NCBI GenBank assembly: GCA_032433595.1
Contig: JASWJB010000121.1
Location: 49,995-113,994 of the forward strand
Direction of reading: 5' to 3'
Length of the DNA stretch: 64,000 nucleotides
Source: Conoideocrella luteorostrata
Lineage: Eukaryota; Ascomycota; Sordariomycetes; Hypocreales; Clavicipitaceae
The notes under the pieces are model-generated. The model was given only the letters and a program-made list of their open reading frames with translations, had not been told where the DNA came from and made no database searches. Every line of letters starts with the position of its first letter. Positions within the stretch are counted from its first letter, which is position 1. A program made the translations under genes and the position numbers. This document shows, piece after piece, positions 1 to 12,230 of this stretch.

Positions 1-761
1 ATCTTTCTCCTTGTGCATGTTCCGGGTGTATGTACCTACAGCATGTATTGTATGTGTGTAGTTGAAATAGCGTGCATTCGATATCAATCCCAGTCTCTTC
101 TGCCCCTCGTGTCGTTGCGGACTTGCTGCAGTTAGTTACCCATAAGTAAGTGTAGGCTAGAACAGCGGGATAATAACTCATGGATCAAGCGCCAAGACGT
201 TCTCCTCTTTTGCTCATGCACAGTTCTTTTTCAACCCATTCCATCGTCTGGCTGGAAGCAATCTTTGGCGACTACCCTTAACCTTCCCATCGAAAGAGGC
301 GTGGCCACTGTACTTTGTGGATCATCATTGTCGGAGCCGCCCACTGCATTACGATTTGGAAGCTCTGAGCAGCTATAGTTCGACTCCCTTTGCCGCCTCT
401 GTTCAATCTCGTATTGGCCAGTTTCGGTAACTGCGAAACGTCGATTACGAAGTCCCTTCGTAGTTTCACGACCAAATCAACGCCGAGACAATTACCTCGA
501 GGCTGGGTCTAACACATGAGCACATCTTGGACGGGTTCTGGTATTCAGTGATTCCCTGAACATCGGCAGAGAGTCAGCCAACTTATGAGTTATAGACAGT
601 CCCAAAGCAAGTAAAGACCCCTTACCTCATTGCCATTCAAACCCTTAGGCATTGGTCACCAAATATTCCCGGTGGTCCCTTTTCGCTCGGCAACGTCGGG
701 GAATATCTTGAGGACTCTGAACAAAACATCGCGTGATCTAACAACCCAAGAAGAACCAGAC
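1..761. other. Upstream region of the XYR1-type regulator
   Basis: No convincing gene is visible. This stretch should contain the promoter and 5' untranslated region of the regulator that starts at 762. The reading frame of that gene stays open upstream to about 630, but no in-frame ATG occurs before 762. The short antisense frame at 278-475 has no recognisable family. Confidence 0.5.
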
Positions 762-3700
762 ATGCTGTCTAATCCATTACACCGATACTCGCCCTATAAT
801 AGCACCTCCTCTTCGGCCATTCAAAACCGGCTCTCTCAGTCACATCATGGACAACATCCCGGGCACAATAACCAGTTCGACTCATTCAGCCATGATTCGC
901 ATTACAACATGCAGCATTTTCAACACACTGTTGGTGGCTCTCGTCCAAATAGAGTAGCAGGTCCATTGAGCCGTTCAAGTCATGCCAAACATCGGGTGCA
1001 GGCAGGACCCTCTGAGAAAGCCTCAGCGATCTCAGGGCCCGTGAGAAGAAGAATCAGTCGGGCATGTGACCAGTGCAATCAGTTGCGGACGAAGTGTGAT
1101 GGGAAAACTCCTTGCGCACATTGCGTTGGTAAGTCAAAACCTCATGGACGCCAATTATTCGCTTGTTGAGTTTCGTTTTTGCTGCTAATCACGAGTCTCT
1201 TTTTGTATAGAATTCGGTTTGGGTTGCGAGTATATTCGAGAGAAAAAGAAGCGTGGTAAAGCGTCGAGGAAAGAACTCGCTGAAAGAGCTGCTGCTCAAG
1301 CTGCTGTGACTTCCCATCCTGCTGGCGATATATCCGACGAACTAGAATCTGGTAGATCACCGCTTACCGACGACAAGGCCGATGGTCTCCTGGATCATAG
1401 TCAAAGTGACTCTATTTCCAGCAACGGCCTGACAGCTATGCATGAGAACGTAATAAATGAAAATACAGCCATCGACTCGGAGTTCCATCCTGGACAGCCA
1501 CCTCCGGCGGCAGGACAATTCGGTGACCTCTCGGCCCAGCCTCATATCCAGCATTCTATTCAAATCGCGTCAGATGGCATAAATGGCGGCAGGCCTATGA
1601 GTATTGGTGGATATGGAAGTCTTTCGACAAGCTATGATCGACAGAGCATGGGCAGTGATGATCTGATGGGGGCCGGTCAGGGGTATGGTCATCCGCATCA
1701 AAGCAACATACCTGATTATTCAGAAATGACATTTGATATGATGGGCCAAAGCCCAACAGACTTCAATAGCGCGGCTGGTTTTCGAATAAACAACAGCCCC
1801 TTCAGTGGATATCAACTGGCTTCTGCGACATCTCCAGGATGGACTATGCCGATGTCTTCACCATCAGGTCAATTTCAGCCGCAAATACAGTCGACCAGTT
1901 TTGGGCCAAGTGTATTACGATATCCAGTTTTGCAACCACTTTTATCTCATCTGTCGAACTTGGTGCCGATACAGCTCGCCTGCGATTTGATTGATTTCTA
2001 CTTTGCATCGTCTACGTCTGCCGCCATCCATCCAATGTCGCCGTATATTCTCGGGTCTGTGTTTCGACGACAGGCAATTTTGCACCCAACAAAACCTAGA
2101 AAATGCCAACCTGCTTTACTGGCGAGTATGCTCTGGGTGGCTGCTCAAACAAGTGAAGCTTCTCTACTTACAAGTGTACCGTCCGCGCGTGGCAAAATTT
2201 GCCAGCAGTTACTCGAGCTGACAGTTGGACTGTTGAAACCTTTGGTTCACATTTCTTCGTCTCACATCTCTTCCAACATGAACCAAGCAGGAGGAGACGT
2301 TTCCCTTGGTGGTGGTTTGGGCACTGTATTGCCAGGCTCCCTCAGTATCGATGGTGCTCTCACGGGAGAAACTGGCGCTTTGGGGGCTTCTGGTCAACTT
2401 GACGATCTCGTAACATATATTCACTTGGCAACCGTCATTTCTGCCAGCGAGTACAAAGGAGCCAGCTTGCGATGGTGGAATGTAGCGTGGTCGATGGCTC
2501 GAGAGCTCAAGCTGGGCCGTGAGCTGCCTCAAAGCGAGCCACGACCGAGGCTTGACCAGAGCGAGATGGACACGGACGGTTTGGATGAGCACTATAGGCT
2601 TCGAAACAATGGCGGATTTGTGACCGAAGAAGAAAAAGAAGAAAGACGGCGAGTCTGGTGGCTCGTGTACAGTGTTGACCGTCATTTGGCTCTTTGTTAC
2701 AACCGACCGTTGTTTTTGCTAGATGTAGAATGCGAGGGGCTTCGACAACCGTTGGACGACGCAGCATGGCAGAGTGGGGACTTTAACTACAGCTCGGCGG
2801 ACACCTCTATCTTGATGCGAATTATTTCTGAGACTAAAGAGGTTGGCCAGCATACTTTGAAAGGGCCACAATTCGAATGTCGGGGCTACAGCATGTTTGG
2901 CTATTTCTTACCCCTGATGACGATTCTCGGAGAAATAGTTGATTTACAACACGCACGAAACCATCCCAGATTCGGCTCAACTTTCCAAGCTTCTCAAGAA
3001 TGCAGCAACCAGGTATCCGAAATCAGACGGCATCTACAGGTCTACGAAGAGTCTCTAAGAAGATTCGAGTCACGAAACACTTTAAAAAACACCGATGGCA
3101 ATAACGAAAAAACAGTATATGGGTTTGAAGGGCATAGTGAACCTCAAAGAGGATTTGAATCGAATAGCAGCCCCTCTGCCCACTCGGTGCACACAACGTC
3201 AAGTCGTATGACGGAGAATGAGGTACAGATTCGAACCGTCCTGGCTTATGGCACTCATGTTATGCATGTTCTTCACATTCTACTTGAAGGAAAGTGGGAT
3301 CCAGTTAGTCTCTTGGAAGATGAAGACTTGTGGATTTCATCGTCCGATTTCGTCGCTGCATCTGGTCACGCCGTGGCGGCGGCTGAAGCCATCAACCAAA
3401 TACTCGAATATGACCCTGGCCTAGAGTTGATGCCCTTCTTCTTTGGGGTCTATCTTCTCCAGGGTTCGTTTCTGTTGCTATTGATGGCAGACAAGTTGCA
3501 AACTGAGGCTTCGCCAAACGTAGTTCGGGCGTGCGAGACGATTATGCGAGCCCATGAGGCGTGCGTGGTGACACTAAGTACAGAGTACCAGGTATATATT
3601 TATTTTCCCTTTTCTACAATTGATACAGCGTGCTAATTTCTATGGTGTTTTGCAGCGCAAGTTTAGTAAAGTGATGCGAAGTGCCCTGGCTCTGATCCGA

Positions 3701-3799
3701 GGACGCGTCCCGGACGATCTTGGCGAACAACTACAGCGTCGGAGAGAATTACTTGGGCTGTATCGATGGAAGGGCGATGGTACAGGACTGGCATTATGA
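762..3799 (+). CDS. xyr1: Xylanolytic/cellulolytic transcriptional activator, XYR1/XlnR type
   Basis: Nuclear zinc cluster activator that in filamentous fungi controls xylanase, cellulase and D-xylose catabolism genes (family knowledge). Three exons are inferred, 762-1128, 1211-3591 and 3656-3799, giving about 963 residues, close to the roughly 940 of characterised orthologues. The start is the first in-frame ATG and opens [12 protein letters not shown], the usual N-terminus. The Zn2Cys6 cluster has cysteines 102, 105, 112, 118, 121 and 128, spaced C-x2-C-x6-C-x5-C-x2-C-x6-C and preceded by [11 protein letters not shown]. Intron 1 (82 bases) falls between the fifth and sixth cysteine and ends in TAG. 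A Ser/Gly/Met-rich linker follows, then the fungal-specific regulatory domain from about residue 365, with the typical [21 protein letters not shown] segment. Exon 3 adds the conserved C-terminus from [11 protein letters not shown]. The splice sites are inferred from GT/AG and frame continuity. Confidence 0.95.
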
Positions 3800-5791
3800 A
3801 TATGGATTTTTGGTCTTTCTTAAGCAGCGTGAGCGAGTATGATTTTCAAAGTTGCGTGCTTTACGATTCGGAAAAGGGGGATTTTTGGTCTAGCCTAGTT
3901 TGAGGCGCGGTATGATAATGATGACGACGATGATTCTATTTTTATGTCCCCATAACAATACTCACGTACTGATAAACCGAGGGAATTCTTCGTGGTGTTT
4001 GGTTTGCAATTTGTAATTTGTAATGGCTTGGTACGTACGCGAGTAGCTGGAGCAACTAGTGTTTTTGATTTAGACGCGTTCTGCGGCACATGTAGACATC
4101 AGCATTGCTCTGCATTTTCTGTTTTTCAAGGCCAACATATCATTAAAGATCTAGAATCGCTGAAAGTCTTTGAGTCTTTGTTATGCGTCCTTACCAGTGA
4201 TTTTTGGTAAAGTGAGAGACAGTCGTTGCATTGGGTGGACCCAGCTCCAGGAGGTTGGAGTGCCAGCAAAGTGAGTTCACTTTTTGTTTCCTTGCTAACC
4301 ACCAACAAATCCGCGGCCGTTCTTCTACAAGGGTTGAGAGAGCTCCCGTTAACCATCCCCTTTTCGGTTTGACAGGTAAACACCCCAGCCAGGTATATTT
4401 ACCTATCCGTTCGTAGCTGCCAGCTGCCAGACCAGACAAACACCGGTACTGGAGGACCTACGGAGTCGACATCAAACTGTACAAAGAATGAAGTGCATGT
4501 ATATTTATAAGCATGAGTAATGTTGAATTATCATATCACTGAAAACCACATTACCCGCTATTTCTAGTATCGAGATGGGACGGAAGACGTGCAGACCTCC
4601 GCATTCTGGACCCTGCTTGGTGCGTGACAGCAGCCACGTCTCTAGTTTTATTCACGAAAATGTGCCTGCAGAACCTTTACCTGCAGCAGAAGCTTTTCTG
4701 GAAACCTAACAAGCAATTAATTCAAGATCATGGCAATGGCCAGATGTCCACGTGAATGAGCGTCACTTAGGGAGTCATCGTCAGGCTGAACGGGTACACG
4801 CAATGGATACATTCACAACAGAGGCAAGAATAGCTGATTTATAAGAGTCAGAAACTCTTTAGCCATTGTGGTCATGGCTTGTTTACCGAAAATCGATAGC
4901 ACCAGCTGTCCTCATGCCCGTTTTTCCCCACTACCCCGGCATCCAGGGGCTTCTCTCTAGCAGTCTAGGCCAATGGGCTTCATCTTGAGCTCACTTTTGT
5001 TAATCACCGTGAGATCCTGCTCTCGCCAAGAGCTGGCATTGTCTGCAGTCAAGGCCCGAAGTGAATGGCTTCTGATTAGGCATCAACCCAGACCGGGGGG
5101 GGAAGTGTGATGTAGATGTACTAGGGGGGACGGAGGTGGGTTGCCGGGCAGAAAATGACCTGGCTGGATCGAGTGCACAAGTGTCTGGCAGTTGTTGGGA
5201 TTCAGAGCTGTCCCATCATAACATCAGACGGTTCTCAACCACTCCGCCTCCTCGTACATAAATACGCACCACTCGCAACACCACTTCATGAATCATTTTC
5301 CGCTGAATATACCAGCCCATCAACGCATCAAATACAATCTTGCACACACAAAGACTTTTTCAAAGAATCATCTTTGCTCTTGGGCTTTTTCAAGGTATGA
5401 ATGTTTCCGTGTTCCTTCTGCTTTCCCGTTTGGTGCTTCGTGCCACGGCTGGGGTAAATCACTCCTGTGGACGAGGGAATCCCAACGCCTGCAATGCATG
5501 GTTGGTGTTTGGTCTTGAGCGTTTAATTTTATACTTCAGAAGCCAAACTTCTGATATTACCGTTGATTATCACCATGTGTTTTTTTCGCCATGATCACAC
5601 GATGTTGTTGGCACCTAGCTTGGTTCCACCGGCTGCTAAGCAGGTTGAGCTTGAAGACTGTAAAGAAGAGAGAGAACTAACCGTTTTGAAACATAGTTCA
5701 GCATTACCGTCTTGTCTTTCTAGGCACGTCTCATTGATATCAATATCTTTGAAATCTCCCAACGCACGGTCCAGTGCTGTTAATTTCAAAG
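3800..5791. other. Intergenic region with no gene seen; bZIP promoter at its right end
   Basis: About 2 kb without a reading frame that resembles a known family. The right end probably holds the bZIP promoter: an ATAAATA box near 5260, followed by a C/A-rich stretch. A possible 5' UTR intron runs from a GTATGA donor near 5394 to a TTTCTAG acceptor near 5723. These are inferences from motif and position only. A run of eight G lies near 5095. Confidence 0.4.
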
Positions 5792-6988
5792 ATGTCGAAC
5801 TTTAACGGCATGCCTGATGGTAATGGCCGCGGTGGCATTCTCGACCATCGTAACCCTTCCGGCCATCGGCCAAACTCTGGCGGAAATGGTAATCAAACCA
5901 TCCATGTCAATCACCAGCAGGATCCTACTCCTTCCCTTGGTCGTCCCCAGAATGCTCAAGCTCATATGGGAGCCCCGGCTGCTCAGCGTGGCTACTCCAT
6001 GCCGCAGCCCATGAACAACCTTGGTGGTGACATGCAGAGCATTTATGGCACCAACATGAACAATGTCACGCCAGATCTGTCCATGTTCCAAAATATGATG
6101 ACACCAATTCCGAACTATAGCTTTCCAATGCAGTACCCGCCCACTCAGGTGCCAGCCAGGCCTGAGGGTCCTAGGTTGGCAGATAGACTGCCTGTGTTCG
6201 ACGGGGTAACCTTGGACATGTTGAATATCTTCTTCGGTGTGATCAATAACGACGAGAGGCGTCGTGCTGTTGAAAGAAAGGTCGTTGAGTATTTCCATGA
6301 CACACTTGATCACCCCCCCGTTCTCCCAGAGAACACAATTCCTCAGATGGGTCCGAAAGATGTTTTTCCAGACTTCGTCAAATATCCTGATACCTCGCCT
6401 ACAAACAACTTGAGCGCTGCTCGCAGGATGAACGACTCGATCGCCTCGAAGTCCCAGACAGTGGATCGACATCGTAACAACGAGGCGGCAAAGCGTAGCC
6501 GTAAAGTGAAGGCTGAAAATCTCGAAAATGCCAATATCCAGTTGGTTGAAAACACTTTGCACATTGCCTGGCTGCAGGGACAGCTCTGTGCTCTTGGCGG
6601 CAGGCCCGAGGCCTATGACGAGGTTTCCGAGTTGACCAAGGAAAACATCTACAAATTGATCACCTCCAAACGTGAAGTCAATTACGAGAAGCGTAAGAAA
6701 GAAAAGCTTCGCCGAGACGCCAAAAAGAGGAGTGAACAATCCAAGAAGCGTCATCGCCAGAAGAGGGAGCTCAACGAACGCACCGCTCGCGCAACTGCCC
6801 TATTGGCTCTTAATCCTGACGGCGAGGTTAAAGTTCCTACCCTCGATGATCCTCTTCCTTCTGATGCCCCTCAAACTGGTGGAAATGGCGGCAACGGCGC
6901 CACTTCTACTTCTATTCTTGTTGTTCCGGATGCTCCTCCCGTCACCTTTGTTGCGGAAGTGCCTAATTATGACGCTTTTCTTACCTAA
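5792..6988 (+). CDS. bZIP-like transcription factor
   Basis: Single-exon gene of 398 residues. The first in-frame ATG has a good context (CAAAGATGTCG). The N-terminal half is rich in Asn, Gly, Pro and Met. A basic region at about residues 226-240 (RHRNNEAAKRSRKVK) fits the bZIP signature N-x-A-A-x-x-S-R. It is followed by heptad positions Leu244, Leu251, Ile258 and Leu265, a short leucine zipper. An unusual second Lys/Arg-rich segment occupies about residues 297-331. The C-terminus is Ala/Gly/Pro-rich. DNA binding as a dimer in the nucleus is inferred from the bZIP signature. I cannot assign it to a named regulator (it does not look like Gcn4/CpcA, AtfA or Yap1), and it could be lineage-specific. 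It sits beside the repeat-rich island, with a tandem array in its 3' flank. Confidence 0.8.
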   Translation: MSNFNGMPDGNGRGGILDHRNPSGHRPNSGGNGNQTIHVNHQQDPTPSLGRPQNAQAHMGAPAAQRGYSMPQPMNNLGGDMQSIYGTNMNNVTPDLSMFQNMMTPIPNYSFPMQYPPTQVPARPEGPRLADRLPVFDGVTLDMLNIFFGVINNDERRRAVERKVVEYFHDTLDHPPVLPENTIPQMGPKDVFPDFVKYPDTSPTNNLSAARRMNDSIASKSQTVDRHRNNEAAKRSRKVKAENLENANIQLVENTLHIAWLQGQLCALGGRPEAYDEVSELTKENIYKLITSKREVNYEKRKKEKLRRDAKKRSEQSKKRHRQKRELNERTARATALLALNPDGEVKVPTLDDPLPSDAPQTGGNGGNGATSTSILVVPDAPPVTFVAEVPNYDAFLT

Positions 6989-7231
6989 GTCGCCATTAGT
7001 CGCTGGATTTGACACTATGCTCTAAACAGACTTGGTATGTCCCTTTAGAGAGTTGGAGGTATGCGAGGTCGGAAATGTTTTGCATTTGAAAGTTGATTTT
7101 GTTTCACTCTGCTTTTGAGTTTTTGAAATTTTGAAAATACAAGAAAGAAAAAAAAAAGCCGAAGGATACGACAATGAAGGTACGAGGTCAAGATATGACA
7201 TGAGGATACAAAACGCAAGCATAGGTCGAGC

Positions 7232-7570
7232 ATATCAGGAAGCTCCACGTTGCCTTTATGAGATCAATTGAGTTCAGTTTCTTGTTTGTTGCTTTTTTTT
7301 TCGAGGAGGATACACACCACAGATTCGGCTTATCAGGAAGACAAAGGTTCTTTGTATGGAACCAATTTGGTTCAGTTGCTACTCTTGCAGGACGCTTCAG
7401 CACAGATAGTGCTCATCAGAAAGCTCAGGATTGTTTTTGTATGAAACCAATTTGGTTCAGATGCTGCTCTTTCAGGAGGTTTCAGCACAGGTCAAGGTCA
7501 AAGCTCATCAGGAAGCTCAGGATGTTTTGGTACGCAACCAGTTTGGTTCGGATTCCACTCTTCAAGAGTG
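7232..7570 (+). repeat. Imperfect tandem array with near-palindromic cores, 3' of the bZIP gene
   Basis: About four copies of an 84-97 base unit. Each opens with a variant of CATCAGGAAGCTCAGGATG and then carries a near-perfect inverted repeat. The core is GAACCAATTTGGTTC at 7359-7373, AACCAATTTGGTT at 7445-7457 and AACCAGTTTGGTT at 7536-7548, with a weaker GATCAATTGAGTTC near 7262. Spacing between cores is 85 and 91 bases. A CAGGAGG/CTTCAGCACAG segment is shared by the middle copies. The open frame at 7258-7599 runs through the array but the unit lengths break the frame, so I do not read it as coding. Confidence 0.8.
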
Positions 7571-10036
7571 CAAACAACACGACGACAACGGTAGTGTAAC
7601 TTAGATAGATAAAAACCCAGTATTTCTTAAAACGGCTAGCTCACGATATGCAAAGTGCGTCAGAATAATGTAGCCTCACCTCTGTCGAGATGATTGATAT
7701 TCTTCGAGTCTAGAAATATCAACTCCAGGAAATTTTCTCAGAGCTTCACGCCACACGAGACGGAAACTAATCCTGGGAGGGAGCGAGTGGCACCGGGGGT
7801 TCGCAGGTGTGAAGTAGGAGATCAGCGTGGGTCAACGCTCCTGGCTCACCTTTACTCTATTAGCAAGCTCTGATGCCCTACAGAGCCAGTTTTTCAACTT
7901 TAATTACAACTCGAATACGACCTCTCAAGTTTTTCTCGGCCTTTGACGGTTAGGCTTTGTTACGTAGCTTTGTTTGTACGACTGCTGTGCCCGAGCCAAC
8001 GAACCTCATAGTCGGACCGTGCCTCGCTCGAACCTTGGGCATCTCTCCATTGGCCACACAACACGACACGAAACACGGTCAAATCTTCTTGAGACGACAT
8101 TCTCTTTATAAAGATACTGGTCCCTCAAGTGTCAGCGTGTTTGTGAACTCTGGCCAGATGAGGTTTTCAAGCTGGTATGGCTCCTTCCGCTGCGTTGCCT
8201 ATCTTAAGTGTGCGTCCTTTTAGCCCAGCAGAAAGCAGCATTTTCTTCTGCGGCATCGCGCTTTAACCCAACACGTTCCAGGCTTCTTGTTCCTTGGCCG
8301 GCATTTTCTTGTCTTACCTAGAGACATCGGGTCGATCCGCGTCTCGTCGAAGCACCCGTCGCGTGAAACCGAATTTCATACCCTCGAAGCCGTATCGACA
8401 TCTTCGCAGGGATACATCTCGATATTTTCGACATAATAAGTCACACAAATAACATATAAAATTTATAACAAAGGCAAGGACTGCGTTCGAGAACAAAGGG
8501 GGCGAAGCGGCAGGCTCTGCGTTCCTTAAGTCCTATTGCTGGTATGTACGTATTGTAGGCTACTGACACCTTCTGCTACAGATAGAGACAAGCGTGTTAA
8601 TTATAGACAAAGATCAATACTGCCAGTTGAGGCTCTTCATGTGCGAAGAAGAACATTGTGATGTTTGCATCGACATCGCGGAATCGATAAAGCCGCCACA
8701 GAACAACTCCGAACACGAACACGATAGTTTTCGACTCCTAGTTCTCGAGGTCCTAGCGGAGGTTTTTCCGCCGGATGTAAGTTCTACGGTACGTTGTTTG
8801 TGTTTTGGTCAAATCTGGAGATGCTGATGTCTCAGCTGTTAAGCTATCTCCACTAGGTATCTGGCCAGTGGTTATGGAATTCTCTGCCCTCTATGATCAC
8901 CTTCGGCTGTTTCCCTCACCAATCTTCTCACGATTAATATAGCTACAGTGTCACAGGTTATATTTTGTGTTGACATACAAGCTTGGGGACAGCGCCTCCG
9001 GGGCATTGATCCTCGTTGTACTAAATCTTATGCCAGCCGACTTCATCGACACCATAGGCGCAGAGAAAGCTTCGGATTAGTTGAGTATTCTGCTTCTTCT
9101 AACGATGTTGCTACTGCCAATACTGCCGACGAAGGCGTCGTTGCCTGATATTCATGGTGACGATGCTGCTGACGAGGGTTTTCTTACCTGACAATGCTAA
9201 TGATAACGATGTTGCTGCTGACTGTGGCGAGTATCATACATAGCAGAATCTTACCGCCTTTTTTTTCTGTATATTAGTGTTCCTTAGCACCATATCTTCG
9301 TGCATACATATAAAACATCACGATACATCACGATACATCACATATCACGAATTTCATCGACCAATAGCCGAACGAGTTAACAAGTTAACCCAATCAGAGA
9401 GAGGCAGAAAATTGATCTTCACTTCGTGTCGGCTCATTAAAGATGCAAGACGGGAAGCTATGCTTCTCCCTGCTTGCCCTCGTCTTGCTTAATCGCAAAT
9501 CTCAGGAAAATCTCCGCTTCCCCTGATTATAACTATATCCCTGGATGTATTTTGTGCGGCTCACAAGAGTTTTGCCGGCAAACTTCTTCTCTAGCTTGCC
9601 TTTGAATACAGGAAGACAGCTATTCTCTTTCTTTCTTTATATTAGGTAAGAGCCTTTCTCAATAATCCGCTGGGGCGAGTCTTATGGGCGATGGGAGCAA
9701 AACATGGGCCGGGCAGGTTAGTGTCGACACAAAGCCCTTGGATTCCACCCACTAATTTACCTGAATACACTTAGTCAGCTCAGGCTCCAAAACCCAGTTT
9801 ACGAACATAGCAGCTACGTGTCAGGCTTCCGCCCCAAGGTTTGCTTGCAACACAGCCGCTATCAAGTTTTTAGGAGTCGTCACGGTCAGATCCCGACCGC
9901 CGGAACGATCGACAGCCGATTTGAACGACTATATGAACTTTAACAAGCAATATGAGCTTATTCAAGGATCTTAACTACACTAAAAAATGGCCGCCGGCCA
10001 CGCTATTGGTTTATCAACCAAAAACACATACCCATA

Positions 10037-10200
10037 GCGCACGTATACTGGTGTCCGATATACAGCCAACAACGGAACTTCAATTCAAGAGTGGAATCGG
10101 GTAAAGAGCATATTCAACTTCCCGAGACCTTCTAGTTTGCCGACCAAGATTACATCCCTAGCACACGTATGCTGGTGTCTGACATGCAACCAGCAACGCA
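10037..10200. repeat. Two diverged direct copies of a roughly 40-base element, with a third inverted copy at 14479-14514
   Basis: GCACGTATACTGGTGTCCGA at 10037-10075 and CACACGTATGCTGGTGTCTG at 10161-10200 are related, and each continues into a CAGC/CAACAACG-type tail. A third copy lies at 14479-14514 in inverted orientation. The differences I see are mainly C/T and G/A changes. Confidence 0.7.
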
Positions 10201-10741
10201 ACTTCAAGTAACTGGTGTTACGTTATTGACGCCAGAACAATTGCACAGTGGAAAATTGATAGGAATGGATAGAAAGTGATGAAACTTATGCTTTCCAAAC
10301 TGATGGGGAATTCCTTCCTTTTATGCCTAGTTTCCGGGCTCATCTAATCCGTCAGATTCCTTCGGATTCCTCTGAATTTTCTGGTGCCTTTGCACAGCTG
10401 AAAACCTCCTGCAGTCAACCTCTAGCTCGTTCAGCTGCTTCACTAATTCCCTCACTAATCTAGCTATTTAAGGCTCTGATCTTCCTGACAGACGCAATTA
10501 TCCTCTCCACAACTGGTGGTATTAGGCTAAGACCGAACGGATCTGCTGGATTAGGCGGGTGTTTAGGCTGCTGTCTGGACTGGTGTCTGGACAAGATACC
10601 TACGGCAGGAAAGAATAAGCACTAACCATGTCAGAACGAATACAAATAAGAGGGTTTGGAAGGGTCTATTTGAGGAGGAATTCTTCTTATCATCAACACA
10701 CAACATCTTCCATCATCATCAATATACATGTAATTTGAGAG

Positions 10742-11350
10742 GTTCAAATTCATGTGCATCAATGGGAAGGGCTGTGTTACGATGATGATGGATACAAAAT
10801 TTCTCGTCTGACGGCCTCGTCCAAATCCCCATATTTATACCCTTATAATTTGAGATGCCCTTGTCCCGCATTCCTGCCTCAGGCCCAGAGATCACGTTAT
10901 CCTGCACCCACTATCCGTGTAAGTCACACACAACCGTGTTATCCGACAACATGAATCTGACCGCCTTCCAGTTAAACGTAACAGGTTCAGCTATTACGTC
11001 TAGGAATATCTTGCTTAGAAGCTCTTCAACGACATCAATCCAATCATATTAGGCACTAGAACGGAGTTTCCAACGAAGACGCAATTCAAGAGTATAGGGA
11101 AACTTGATTTTGGACTTGGGCGAGCAGCCTAAATCTAAACCCGCCCTCCCCCTTTCCCCCTCTCTTATAGCTAGCTCTTATGACTTGAATGAGTTGGTCA
11201 AGTCCAAGTTCTTACGAGAGCAATTCAGTTATCCTGCAGGGGATATCTTTTGCCCACCACTGGTGTGTGGGCAGAAAGGAGCCTCTAGGGTGGCCAGATT
11301 TAGTTCACGTGAGTTTTGGACTTGGCCGAATTGATCAAATCAAATGATAC
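10742..11350. repeat. Decayed dispersed repeat, copy 1
   Basis: Two blocks. Block 10742-10952 aligns directly with 12231-12432; shared landmarks are GATGATGGATAC, TCTGACG, CTCGTC/CTCATC, ATTCCTGCCTCA and the GTAAG/CACACA tail. Block 11047-11262 aligns with 12802-12990; landmarks are the AGACG-CAATTCAAG/ATTTCAAG region, CTTGATTT and ATCCTGCAGGNGATATCTT. Block 11268-11350 (GCCTCTAGGG to GATCAAATCAAATGA) is also found at 14157-14240. Alignments were made by eye, and identity is roughly 70-80 percent. No coding frame survives. Confidence 0.7.
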
Positions 11351-12230
11351 AGCTATAAGTAGGGGCTTATCCCCCCTGTGGGCAGATCATCATGAAGTCA
11401 AGAAGTTTTCCCCTTGAGTTCAAGAAGTGTATTTTTGTTCAAGTACTCAAGTAGTCAGTATCAATGATGACAGGCTTTCAAAGGCAATGTCAAAATCACA
11501 AAGTGTCAATTTGCTTCACAAAGAAGGCATGGGATTTTCATGTTCTGGAGGGATGCAATGACAACTATAAATACACCACACAAGGCTGACTAAAATCATC
11601 CTTGTGGAAGAAAACCTTTCCCCCGCGCAACTACCCTACGCGTGTTCAAATTCCCGCACAAAATGTGAGCGGTGTGTGTGTGCTTCGGGTCGACAAACTG
11701 GATACTAAGATCAAATGGTCTAGCTATTCTGCCTGGGAATATCGCGTCAGCGACTTTTCGAGGATGTCACGAGAAATCACAAGGTAAGCGCAAACGCTCA
11801 GATGGTCGATCAGACGGTCAGAAGGAATTAATTGCGCGAAGAAGTAAGCAATACCTATTGAGAGAAGTCCCCCGATTACGACCATGACTTTCATCACTTC
11901 CAACAACACTTCCTCCTAATCCCACGCTTACCCAAAAAACCAACCACAACCCGCAACTCATCTTGCGCAACTGGAGCATCCGCCCCAAGGAACGCCAAGT
12001 TAACAGGCATGGCACACTTCGCAAGCAAATTAGTATAGCTGCTAATGTTATCTCAGCAGTATCATGGCTAAGCAGGATGGATGCTAAGCCCACTACCACC
12101 CTCCAAGCGGGATTTCATCTTAGAATCCATCGATACCCCAGCTAAGATGGAAACAGCGATAAATCACAAGCTACCGAAAGAAGTCGAGAAGGTATTGGAT
12201 GGAGCCTGCTCGTACTGGAGGCAATTGGAC

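Noticed and set aside
5786..6754. 322-codon frame antisense to the bZIP gene
   Set aside because: The sense frame shows a clear bZIP signature; the antisense product has none.
7258..7599. 113-codon frame across the tandem array
   Set aside because: Unit lengths of 85 and 91 bases change the frame between copies, so the peptide repeats do not match each other; not coding.
8594..9148. Two short frames (77 and 66 codons) in the repeat island
   Set aside because: Neither is family-like and they do not join through a plausible intron; the downstream sequence is a low-complexity repeat.
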